Assembly (NCBI GenBank): GCA_947260005.1
Contig: CAMYOL010000022.1
Coordinates: 1 to 57,597 of the forward strand
Direction: 5' to 3'
DNA from: an uncultured Ectothiorhodospiraceae bacterium
GTDB lineage: Bacteria > Pseudomonadota > Gammaproteobacteria > UBA6429 > Thiohalophilaceae
Length of the DNA: 57,597 nucleotides
Each line of letters opens with the position of its first letter. Within the stretch, counting starts at the first letter, position 1. Shown here in pieces: positions 1-7,725 of the stretch. A program made the position numbers and the translations under genes. Below the pieces are notes generated by a model. The model ran no database searches. It was not told where the DNA came from and saw nothing but the letters and a program-made list of their open reading frames with translations.

Positions 1-158
1 GTTTTCTTTTCATAGGCCTTGGCCAATTCAGCCATAAAGGCCTTTTTGGTGATACCACAACCCGCCCATAGAATTGAGCGTTCATCGGGCATTGACCACG
101 CTGAAGTACTGGACAAAGTCAACGTCAGTGATGTGATCAACATTGCTAGAAAGCGCAT
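1..158 (-). CDS. PstS-like substrate-binding protein, N-terminal part (continues beyond window edge)
   Basis: Reading the minus strand, an AAGGAG ribosome binding site (165-170) lies 6 nt before an ATG at 158-156. The reading frame stays open to the window edge (about 52 codons). It begins with an exported-type signal sequence (MRFLAMLITSLTLTLSSTSA) and continues into WAGCGITKKAF and AELAKAYEKK, the same N-terminal block as the complete gene at 377-1285. It is therefore the upstream part of a tandem paralogue, probably a periplasmic anion (phosphate-type) binding protein. The signal peptides differ, but the roughly 62 nt coding for the mature N-terminus (1-66 against 1130-1193) are almost identical. 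That suggests gene conversion or strong constraint. The 3' end is not visible, so whether the gene is intact is unknown. Confidence 0.75.
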   Translation of the reverse strand, partial: MRFLAMLITSLTLTLSSTSAWSMPDERSILWAGCGITKKAFMAELAKAYEKK

Positions 159-333
159 GTTCAACTCCTTACATTTCGTAATTGTATAATTAAGTTACGC
201 CTTCTATATCGGCGGATTTAATCAGTTCTGAAGAAATACTGGTGAGTGGGCAGAATATATCCATTTTAATAATAAGCAATTTATTTATCCAGTAATCCGA
301 CAAATTTCATACCGAAACCTAAAATTGGGGCAA

Positions 334-360
334 TAAAAAAGGGCCCGCAGGCCCTTTTTC
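334..360 (-). terminator. Rho-independent terminator of the PstS-like gene
   Basis: A GGGCC/GGCCC stem with a CGCA-type loop is flanked by A and T runs, so it can work in both directions. It lies 17 nt past the stop codon of the minus-strand gene ending at 377, and the minus-strand copy is followed by a T run. It separates that gene from the paralogue at 1-158. Confidence 0.8.
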
Positions 361-376
361 GGCAAAATACACTTAT

Positions 377-1285
377 TTAATTTTGGCTGGTCTGCGTTAA
401 ACCGTGTTCTGTCGCTTTATCGTACTGCTCAAGCTGTTTCATCACCAGCCCCATCGCATCTGAATAGGGGACGGAACCGGCCTTGCGAATCACTTCCCGA
501 CCCTGGCGGGATAAGGCAAACGTTATAAAATCCTTGACCTTATTGTCCGCTGATTGTTGTCCACGGGTAACCAGATATAACGGGCGATACAAAACGTAGG
601 ATCCGTTTTTAATATTTTCATAGGTAGGAGATTTGCCATTCAGTTGCAACAGGGTAACCTTACGACGCTTGGCACTACTGATCCCGGTCGTACCAATCCC
701 ATACACATTAGACTGTACACCTTTTTCTACTGGCCCGGATGAACGCACGACATGTTTGGCACCAGGAAACTCTTGCTGGAAATTAGCAAATACGAGCTCG
801 CGCAGGGTACGCCCTACACCCGAGATTTTGCCACGACGGACATACAACTCAATGGGATGGTCCCAGCCACCGAGTTGTCGCCAGTTATTAATTTCACCTA
901 AATAGATCTTCTGTAGCTGGCGAACACTGATCGATTTAACCGGGTTTTTGGGATGAACAATGACGGCCAATGCGTCCCAGGCGACCGGAACCTGATAGGC
1001 ACTGCGTTCTTCAGGATGGCCTTCAATGATGGGGCGACAGGCTCCGCCGATATCGATTTGTCCTTTGACGGCATTACGTATGCCTTTTGTTGCACCACCC
1101 CCATTGAGATTGACTGTTATACCGGTCTTTTTCTCATAGGCCTTGGCCAATTCAGCCATAAAGGCCTTTTTGGTGATACCACAACCTGCCCAGATTAGGC
1201 TGGAATTTTGGTTCGCTGCGTATGTGGTTGTGGTCGACAAACACAGTAGCAACGAAAAAGTGAATATAGATACAGATTTCACCAT
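377..1285 (-). CDS. PstS-like phosphate-type ABC transporter substrate-binding protein
   Basis: 302 residues with a signal peptide (cleavage likely near residues 23-24, TYA-A) and the PstS/PBP-like fold. Visible blocks are AGCGITKKAF (33-42), GGGATKG (62-68), GQIDIGGACR (75-84), then VIVHPKNPV, the interdomain hinge region, and a C-terminal DFITFALSRQGREVIRKAG typical of the family. Start: ATG at 1285 with GGAGGAG 11 nt upstream. Cys35 and Cys83 are uncommon in classical PstS and could form a disulfide. No pstCAB genes are nearby, so it may be an orphan binding protein or serve a transporter elsewhere. Phosphate is the family default; another oxyanion is possible. It has a tandem paralogue at 1-158. 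Confidence 0.75.
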   Translation of the reverse strand: MVKSVSIFTFSLLLCLSTTTTYAANQNSSLIWAGCGITKKAFMAELAKAYEKKTGITVNLNGGGATKGIRNAVKGQIDIGGACRPIIEGHPEERSAYQVPVAWDALAVIVHPKNPVKSISVRQLQKIYLGEINNWRQLGGWDHPIELYVRRGKISGVGRTLRELVFANFQQEFPGAKHVVRSSGPVEKGVQSNVYGIGTTGISSAKRRKVTLLQLNGKSPTYENIKNGSYVLYRPLYLVTRGQQSADNKVKDFITFALSRQGREVIRKAGSVPYSDAMGLVMKQLEQYDKATEHGLTQTSQN

Positions 1286-1762
1286 GATTACGTCTCCTCC
1301 GTTATGCTACCTGCCCACTCCCAACAGGTCCTAACTCAGTTATATTAATAATTTATCCAGTTTATGTTAGTACGTTTTTATAGTTTTTAGTTTCTTTAAG
1401 AATTTATTTACTTGCATGCGGCGAATAATTATACGCACTTTTTAAGTTTAGTTCAGCGATCTATTGTTCGTAACAAATAACATCATTAATAGTGTGAATT
1501 GGTTCCTGTTTTGCCTATCACATAGGCAACATTAGTTTTTACTTATATTATTTTACGTTAATAGATATTTAATCCGTCGGATATTAAAACAGTTAACAAG
1601 GGACGATATAAACAACGACAAGTTAACAATCAATTTACGCTGAGTAACTGTCTAAAGGATTATCACGTTTCTACATTTTTCATTTAAACAAAGAATATTT
1701 TGTTTACCATTCGCGTGAAGACGACCACCATCTTGTTTAAACAGTTTTTCACGCGCATTAAA
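1286..1762. other. AT-rich intergenic DNA, no gene seen
   Basis: About 480 bases with stops in all frames. The right part of the promoter region for the minus-strand gene at 377-1285 must lie just beyond 1285. A short perfect inverted repeat (TTGCCTATCACATAGGCAA, around 1511-1529) is visible; nothing else is recognised. Confidence 0.4.
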
Positions 1763-1784
1763 AAAGCCCTCTTTCGAGGGCTTT
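1763..1784 (-). terminator. Rho-independent terminator left behind the hdrB-like relic
   Basis: A perfect 9-bp stem (AAAGCCCTC/GAGGGCTTT, 4-base loop). On the minus strand it is followed by a run of Ts. It lies 33 nt past the stop of the hdrB-like remnant and probably ended its transcript. Confidence 0.75.
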
Positions 1785-1817
1785 AAGGGTCAAACATTTA
1801 TAAATGTTATTATTAAA

Positions 1818-2050
1818 TTACTTAGCGGCGATCTCTTCTAATGTTTTAGCTTTGATCACTTGTCCATCCAGACCGGCGTCATTATAGCTGCCTTCATAGG
1901 CAATAGACATTAAATATGTGTAATCCACAACGGGCATATTAAACTTAGTCTAATACTTCGCATTAATATCATTTTGATAAACTTCTACGTTTATCTGACA
2001 TACTGAACAAGGTGTAACAATCATATCCGCCCCACCACATCATTGACGTT
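1818..2050 (-). pseudogene. Remnant of sHdr-type heterodisulfide reductase subunit B (hdrB2-like)
   Basis: The minus-strand frame ending at TAA 1820-1818 reads CGGADMIVTPCSVCQINVEV, then YQNDINAKY, a TAG (1952-1950), TKFNMPVVDYTYLM, SIAYEG, and ends in DGQVIKAKTLEEIAAK. This is the C-terminal CCG (cysteine-rich, Fe-S binding) domain of HdrB; ADMIVTPCxxCQxNVEVYQ and IKAKxLEEIAAK are typical of the sHdrB2 proteins of sulfur oxidisers. A TGA at 2042-2040 and the internal TAG disrupt it. Only about 75 codons of an expected roughly 290 remain, so there has been a large deletion. A terminator follows on the same strand. A sequencing error cannot explain both stops and the missing N-terminus. Confidence 0.7.
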
Positions 2051-2242
2051 GTACCGATGTAAAAAAGAACTCCGCCATCGACGGGCCTGATAAAATTCGG
2101 ACGTCGATTCACACAGGGACTCAATCGAGTTGCCCTATATATATAGTATAAAAATAAAATGGTTAATTATTATACAGTTTTTAGCGTACTGTATTTTGGG
2201 TCACGACTGTACACAGGTTCTGCAACGAGGTAATCAATCGTT

Positions 2243-2425
2243 TTATACCCCGTTAAGAATTTGATCAGTAACCATAAACTCTTTAGGCGGCGCTACCTTT
2301 ACGGATTCAGAGCGCAAAAACAAGTCAGTAATGGAGCCGAAATTTTAAGCTATATTTGTCCTTCAGATACTCGTAAATAAGGTCGATAGCCACAGGGTCA
2401 GGCAACTGGTGGGCCCATAAAAACC
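2243..2425 (-). pseudogene. Frameshifted gene remnant upstream of hdrB relic, possibly hdrC2-like C-terminus
   Basis: On the minus strand one frame reads WAHQLPDPVAIDLIYEYLKD then KYSLK. After a shift of one base a second frame continues NFGSITDLFLRSESVKVAPP, KEFMVTDQILNGV and a TAA at 2245-2243. The two segments join naturally, which points to a single-base indel in a once-intact gene. It lies directly upstream of, and in the same orientation as, the hdrB2-like relic. In shdr loci hdrC2 precedes hdrB2, so a HdrC2 C-terminus is the positional guess. I do not recognise the sequence with certainty, and the ferredoxin cysteines of HdrC would have been in the lost N-terminal part. Confidence 0.45.
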
Positions 2426-2604
2426 ATAAATATATTACTTTATTAGTATTTTCTTATATACTGGGGAGTTCTATAGTCCAGACCCGTACCGTAAACACAG
2501 ATTATTGAAAGAGCGCTCATCATCATCTTGGGCTCGCATGATCGATATTTCCCAGCACTGACTGGCCAAGCCGTCATTGTTGTTAACAAAAAGCTGAGGT
2601 AAAC

Positions 2605-5505
2605 ATGGCCGTCATTCACGACCCACTGCAAAAGCCCGAAGGGCGAATCGAAACCAAAAACACCACGTGTTACATGTGCGCATGTCGATGCGGTATTCGC
2701 GTCACTTTGCGCGATGGTGAAGTTCGCTATATCCAGGGCAACCCAGAGCACCCTCTCAATAAAGGGATTATTTGTGCCAAGGGTGCCTCCGGCATCATGA
2801 AGCAGTATTCCCCAGCGCGTTTGACGAAACCGTTACGTCGTAAAGAAGGCAGCAACCGTGGCGATTCCGAGTTTGAAGAAATTTCATGGGATGAAGCCTT
2901 CGGCATAATGGAAGAACGTCTTGCCCATTTACGAGCCACTGACCCTAAGAAGTTTGCCCTCTTTACCGGCCGTGACCAGATGCAGGCCTTAACCGGTATG
3001 TTTGCCAAGCAATACGGCACACCAAACTATGCCGCACACGGTGGCTTTTGCTCGGTGAATATGGCCGCCGGCATGATTTACACCATGGGCGGCAGCTTCT
3101 GGGAATTCGGTGGTCCCGATCTTGAACGATCCAAGCTGTTGATCATGATCGGTACCGCAGAAGATCACCATTCAAACCCAATGAAAATGGAGCTGTCCAA
3201 ATTCAAACGCAACGGTGGTCGCTTTATTTCGGTTAATCCAGTGCGTACCGGTTACTCGGCCATTGCCGATGAATGGGTTCCGATTAAACCCGGTACCGAC
3301 GGTGCATTGTTCTTAGCCCTGATTCATGAATTGATCCGCACCGGTCTGTATGACCGCGAGTTCCTCGTGCAATACACCAACTCGGCTGAGTTAGTCAGTA
3401 CCGATGAAGACAGCGATGACTTCGGTTTATTTGCGCGTACCGATATTCCACAGGATCCGGATTGCTTTGATCCACAGGATCGTGTCTGGTGGGACCGCAC
3501 CCAGGATAAGGCCGTGCATGCCCGTACCAAGGAAACCGACCCTTATCTGTTAGGTGAATTCAAACTGGCCGATGGTCGTGATGCCAAACCAGCCTTCCAG
3601 TTATTGAAAGACCGGGTTGAAGATTACACCCCCGAGTGGGCCGCGGAAGTCACCGGTATTCCCGCCGAGACGATTAAACGTCTTGCCTATGAAATGGGGA
3701 TTACCGCACGTGATGAAAAGATTGAATTGCCGATCGCCTGGACCGATGTCTGGGGCAATGATCATGATACGGTCACCGGTAACCCGGTCGCCTTCCATGC
3801 GATGCGCGGTCTGGCCGCCCATTCAAATGGTTTCCAAACCATTCGTGCTTTAACTATTTTAATGACCATCCTAGGGACCATTGATCGCCCAGGCGGTTTC
3901 CGTCATAAGGCCCCCTTTCCTCGTCCGATTCCACCTTGTGCCAAGACACCGAAGTCACCGGATGATGTCAAACCGAATACACCATTGAACGGCATGCCAT
4001 TAGGTTGGCCGGCGACTCCGGATGATCTATTTGTTGATGATAAAAATGAACCGGTGCGCCTTGATAAGGCTTTCTCCTGGGAATTCCCGTTAGCCGCACA
4101 CGGTATGATGCAAAATGCGATTACCAATGCCTGGCGCCAGGATCCATACCCGATCGATACCATGATGATCTTCATGGCGAACATGGCCTGGAACTCCACC
4201 ATGAACACCACCAGTGTGCGTGATATGTTGAACGATAAAGATGAGAATGGTGAATATAAGATCCCATACCTGATCGTCTGCGATGCCTTCCAGTCTGAGA
4301 TGGTGGCCTATGCGGATCTGGTGTTACCGGATACGTCTTACCTGGAACGCCATGATACGATCAGTATGCTGGATCGTCCTATCTCCGAATACGACGGCCC
4401 GGTTGATTCCGTGCGTATCCCGGTCGTGCCACCATTGGGCGATACCAAGCCGTTCCAGGAAGTCTTAATCGAACTGGGTTCACGCCTGAAATTACCCGCC
4501 TTCGCCAATAAAGACGGTTCACGCAAGTACCGTGACTATCCGGACTTTATTGTTAATTACGAAACCGAACCGGGTTCCGGTATCGGCTTCCTCGCAGGTT
4601 GGCGTGGTAAGGGTGGTGAGAAATTCATGAAAGGTGAACCGAACCCGAACCAGTGGGAAATGTACGAAAAGAACAATTGTGTATTCCATTACGAGATGCC
4701 CAAGTCATACCAGTATATGCGCAACTGGAACCGTGGTTACCTGAACTGGGCACAGGAACATCGCCTGTTACGTTATGCTGAACCGATCAATATCCATATC
4801 TATTCAGAGATCTTAATGAACTTCCGTCTTGCTGCTCAAGGTAAGCGAGAAGGCAAACAACCACCCGAACATTTACGTAAGCGGGTCGAAACTTACTTCG
4901 ATCCATTACCGTTTTATTTTGAGCCGTTGGAAAACCACTTAACGGATAAACATAAGTATCCATTAAACGCCGTGACCCAACGTCCGATGGCGATGTATCA
5001 CTCATGGGATTCACAAAACGCCTGGTTACGCCAGATCCATACCTATAACTTTATGTATGTGCATCCAAAGACGGCCGCCGCTGCGGGCATTAAAGATGGT
5101 GGCTGGATGTGGGCCGAATCCATGCACGGTAAAGTACGTTGCTTATGCCGTTACAGTGAATCTGTCGAGCCGGGTACCATCTGGACCTGGAACGCGATCG
5201 GTAAATCAAAAGGTGCCTGGCGCCTGGATGATAAGGCCAACGAATCCGAAAAAGGGTTTTTGTTAAATCATGTGATCAGTGAAGAGTTACCCCCACATGA
5301 AGCCGGTAAACATATTTCTAATTCGGATCCGAATACCGGACAAGCCGCCTGGTATGACGTCCGCGTGCGAATTTATCCAGCTGGTGATGATGAACCTAAG
5401 GAAAGTTATCCGCAATTTGATGCGATGTCGGCACTGCCTGGCACGGGTAAAACACAAAAGGTAATAGGTTTCTTCGCAGGTATGTTTCGGAAGAAAACAG
5501 GTTAG
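2605..5505 (+). CDS. soeA: Sulfite dehydrogenase (quinone) molybdopterin subunit SoeA
   Basis: 966-residue DMSO-reductase-family molybdoenzyme that oxidises sulfite to sulfate in the cytoplasm and passes electrons through SoeB to SoeC and quinone. An N-terminal 4Fe-4S site is visible: Cys22, Cys25, Cys29, Cys57 (CYMCACRC ... GIICAKG). Cys149, in GGFCSVNMAAG, sits where PsrA/PhsA-type enzymes carry the molybdenum-ligating cysteine. There is no Tat signal, as expected for cytoplasmic SoeA. The C-terminal molybdopterin dinucleotide-binding domain starts near residue 800 (HSWDSQNAWLRQIHTYN). Start: GAGG lies 8 nt before the ATG. The gene order A-B-C with the DmsC-type anchor supports Soe over polysulfide or thiosulfate reductases, which are exported. 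First gene of an operon. Confidence 0.9.
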   Translation: MAVIHDPLQKPEGRIETKNTTCYMCACRCGIRVTLRDGEVRYIQGNPEHPLNKGIICAKGASGIMKQYSPARLTKPLRRKEGSNRGDSEFEEISWDEAFGIMEERLAHLRATDPKKFALFTGRDQMQALTGMFAKQYGTPNYAAHGGFCSVNMAAGMIYTMGGSFWEFGGPDLERSKLLIMIGTAEDHHSNPMKMELSKFKRNGGRFISVNPVRTGYSAIADEWVPIKPGTDGALFLALIHELIRTGLYDREFLVQYTNSAELVSTDEDSDDFGLFARTDIPQDPDCFDPQDRVWWDRTQDKAVHARTKETDPYLLGEFKLADGRDAKPAFQLLKDRVEDYTPEWAAEVTGIPAETIKRLAYEMGITARDEKIELPIAWTDVWGNDHDTVTGNPVAFHAMRGLAAHSNGFQTIRALTILMTILGTIDRPGGFRHKAPFPRPIPPCAKTPKSPDDVKPNTPLNGMPLGWPATPDDLFVDDKNEPVRLDKAFSWEFPLAAHGMMQNAITNAWRQDPYPIDTMMIFMANMAWNSTMNTTSVRDMLNDKDENGEYKIPYLIVCDAFQSEMVAYADLVLPDTSYLERHDTISMLDRPISEYDGPVDSVRIPVVPPLGDTKPFQEVLIELGSRLKLPAFANKDGSRKYRDYPDFIVNYETEPGSGIGFLAGWRGKGGEKFMKGEPNPNQWEMYEKNNCVFHYEMPKSYQYMRNWNRGYLNWAQEHRLLRYAEPINIHIYSEILMNFRLAAQGKREGKQPPEHLRKRVETYFDPLPFYFEPLENHLTDKHKYPLNAVTQRPMAMYHSWDSQNAWLRQIHTYNFMYVHPKTAAAAGIKDGGWMWAESMHGKVRCLCRYSESVEPGTIWTWNAIGKSKGAWRLDDKANESEKGFLLNHVISEELPPHEAGKHISNSDPNTGQAAWYDVRVRIYPAGDDEPKESYPQFDAMSALPGTGKTQKVIGFFAGMFRKKTG

Positions 5506-5520
5506 CGACGAAAAAGCGTC

Positions 5521-5552
5521 CCTTCTCCCTCATTATTGTAAAAGGGGAGAAG
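5521..5552. repeat. Intercistronic hairpin between soeA and soeB
   Basis: CCTTCTCCC and GGGAGAAGG form a stem around an AT-rich loop. It resembles the dispersed hairpin repeats seen elsewhere in the window. It could protect the upstream mRNA end or lower soeBC expression. Confidence 0.6.
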
Positions 5553-5573
5553 GAGTTAATTAAGGAACTATAT

Positions 5574-6305
5574 ATGACACAATTAGCATTAATAATCGAT
5601 TTGAATGTCTGCGTAGGTTGTCATGCCTGCGTGACATCTTGTAAAGAATGGAACACTTCCGGTTCAGCGGGTTTCATGACCGATGAAAATCCATATGGTA
5701 AAGATCCAACCGGAACGTTCTTTAATCGCGTACAGACCTACGAGATTGGTGAGTTCCCTTCAACGGAAACGTTGCACTTCCCGAAGAGTTGTTTACATTG
5801 CGAAGATCCACCTTGTGTACCGGTTTGTCCGACCGGCGCCAGTTACAAACGTAAAGAAGACGGTATTGTTCTGGTCGACTACGACAAATGCATTGGCTGT
5901 CGTTATTGCTCATGGGCATGCCCTTATGGTGCACGTGAAATCGATGAAAAACAAAAGGTCATGAAAAAATGTACCTTATGTGTTGATCGTATTTATGATG
6001 AAGAATTACCCGAATCAGAACGTAAGCCAGCTTGTGTACTGGCTTGCCCAACCAATGCGCGCTTGTTTGGTGATGTGCATGATTCTGAATCAGAAGTATC
6101 CAGTACGATTCGTGAAGAAGGTGGTTACCAGTTAATGCCTGAGTGGGGTACCAAACCGGCTAACCATTATCTGCCTCGTCGTAAAACACGTATGCATATT
6201 CATGAAGATGAATTACAACGCGCAGATAATCCTCTGAAGAAAGAAGAACGTGGGCCACGTGCACCAGTGGATGCACCCACCCTCGATGATTCTACTTCCT
6301 GGTAA
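5574..6305 (+). CDS. soeB: Sulfite dehydrogenase iron-sulfur subunit SoeB
   Basis: 243-residue ferredoxin-like electron-transfer subunit of the DmsB/NrfC type. Sixteen cysteines can be placed in four 4Fe-4S sets: 13/16/19/23, 73/76/81/85, 106/109/112/116 and 133/136/154/158. It links the molybdenum subunit SoeA to the membrane subunit SoeC on the cytoplasmic side. There is no signal peptide. Start: TAAGGAAC precedes the ATG by about 9 nt. It follows soeA after 68 bases containing a hairpin repeat and has the same orientation, so one operon is likely. The C-terminal tail after residue 200 is charged and without motif, as in other SoeB proteins. Confidence 0.9.
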   Translation: MTQLALIIDLNVCVGCHACVTSCKEWNTSGSAGFMTDENPYGKDPTGTFFNRVQTYEIGEFPSTETLHFPKSCLHCEDPPCVPVCPTGASYKRKEDGIVLVDYDKCIGCRYCSWACPYGAREIDEKQKVMKKCTLCVDRIYDEELPESERKPACVLACPTNARLFGDVHDSESEVSSTIREEGGYQLMPEWGTKPANHYLPRRKTRMHIHEDELQRADNPLKKEERGPRAPVDAPTLDDSTSW

Positions 6306-6369
6306 GAATATTTTTTATGGCGTACCGACTTAAGTCATAGTCGCAGAGCACTTTTCCCCTGCTGAGGGG

Positions 6370-6546
6370 AATAGTCAGTTCGTCATTCCCCTGGAGAGGG
6401 GAATCCATTTATATTTATGGATTCCCTGCTCCCAGGGAAAAGTGCCCGGCGGGTAAAGTGCCCTGCAGGTATGACAAAGAAAATTAATTTATGAGGGAAA
6501 TTATTTATCCCCTCACCCCAACCCTCTCCCTGCAGGAGAGGGAGTA
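6370..6546. repeat. Dispersed hairpin repeats between soeB and soeC
   Basis: Three elements follow one another: CATTCCCCTGGAGAGGGGAATCC, then GATTCCCTGCTCCCAGGGAA with a GCCCGGCGGGTAAAGTGCCC segment, and CCCTCACCCCAACCCTC paired with GAGAGGGAG. The same families recur near 26.5, 28, 31, 52.5 and 55.2 kb. They fill the 262-base gap inside an apparent operon. Confidence 0.75.
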
Positions 6547-6567
6547 AAACGTTAGGAGAAGTAAAAA

Positions 6568-7545
6568 ATGCATCCAGCATTTAGTGTGATTTTTTTAACA
6601 ACCTTAATCGGCGCCGGCCAGGGTTTATTTTTAGCCTTAATCACCGGGCAAAGTTATTCCGCCTTAAAATTGCTACCGAGTCAGGACAGTACTGACTTTT
6701 ACGGTATGGGCGCGGTCATTGTTTTGCTGTTATTAATCGGTGGTTTAATCGCATCGTTCTTTCACCTCGGTCATCCAGAACGAGCATGGCGTTCTGCCGC
6801 AATGTGGCGTACCTCCTGGTTATCACGTGAAGTCATTGCCCTGCCAACCTTAATGGGACTGGTCTTTGTTTATGGCGTTATGCAATTCATGGGTTGGGAT
6901 ACCGTGTTGTTTACCAGTGCGGCAGGTGCAAACTTACAACTGACCATGATCGTCGGTATTGTCGGAGCCCTGGCGACGTTTGCTTTATTTCTATGTACTG
7001 GAATGATTTATGCCTGCTTGAAGTTCTTACAGGAATGGCATAGTCCACTCACCGTTATCAATTACACCTTACTCGGTACCGCATCAGGCTTTATATTGGC
7101 CACCGCCTTTGCTAATCATAACGCCCCTGAATTGATGAACTTTTTTGGTATCTGGGCCATCATCATTACCTTAGCCGCCTTCATTACCCGTGCTGCTTCA
7201 CTGATGCGCAACTCGCGCATTAAGGCCAAGTCCACCATGCAAACCGCATTAGGCGTTCGTCACAACAAGATTCAACAAAAAGCCATGGGCTTTATGGGTG
7301 GCTCAGTCAACACACGTGACTTTTTTAATCACGCCTCTGTGCTGATGATGAGAAATATGAAATGGATCTTTATTGTGCTGGCCTTCATCATCCCACTGAT
7401 CACACTTTGGTATGGAATGAGTCAGGCAGATACCAGCTGGTTATTAGCCGCGTTCTTGATTCAATATGTCGGCCTGATCGCAGAACGTTGGTTCTTCTTT
7501 GCACAGGCTAATCACCCACAAAACCTGTATTACCAAACTGTCTAG
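6568..7545 (+). CDS. soeC: Sulfite dehydrogenase membrane anchor SoeC (DmsC family)
   Basis: 325-residue polytopic membrane protein of the DmsC/SoeC family, with about eight hydrophobic helices. It starts MHPAFSVIFLTTLIGAGQGL and contains the family segment ASFFHLGHPERAWRS followed by SWLSREV (around residues 68-92). It anchors SoeAB to the inner face of the membrane and reduces quinone. Start: GGAGAAG lies 8 nt before the ATG. It is the last gene of soeABC; a 12-bp inverted repeat follows. No heme or other metal-binding motif is evident, as usual for DmsC-type anchors. Confidence 0.88.
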   Translation: MHPAFSVIFLTTLIGAGQGLFLALITGQSYSALKLLPSQDSTDFYGMGAVIVLLLLIGGLIASFFHLGHPERAWRSAAMWRTSWLSREVIALPTLMGLVFVYGVMQFMGWDTVLFTSAAGANLQLTMIVGIVGALATFALFLCTGMIYACLKFLQEWHSPLTVINYTLLGTASGFILATAFANHNAPELMNFFGIWAIIITLAAFITRAASLMRNSRIKAKSTMQTALGVRHNKIQQKAMGFMGGSVNTRDFFNHASVLMMRNMKWIFIVLAFIIPLITLWYGMSQADTSWLLAAFLIQYVGLIAERWFFFAQANHPQNLYYQTV

Positions 7546-7559
7546 TTCACTTTTTACTC

Positions 7560-7591
7560 GACGAGCTAACCATTCCACCGGTTAGCTCGTC
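7560..7591 (+). terminator. Putative terminator after soeC
   Basis: Perfect 12-bp inverted repeat (GACGAGCTAACC/GGTTAGCTCGTC) with an 8-base loop, 15 nt after the soeC stop. The 3' T tract is weak, so it may act as an attenuator or need Rho. Confidence 0.6.
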
Positions 7592-7725
7592 ATTGCTTTC
7601 GTCCTCCCCCCAAAATTAGCAACTAGCTGTGCTATAGTTCTAGTTATCTGTCCCGTACCCCCCGGTATGTATTCAGTGTGATACATAAAGATCAACAATC
7701 TCGTCAGAGCAGACTATCGATTTAT

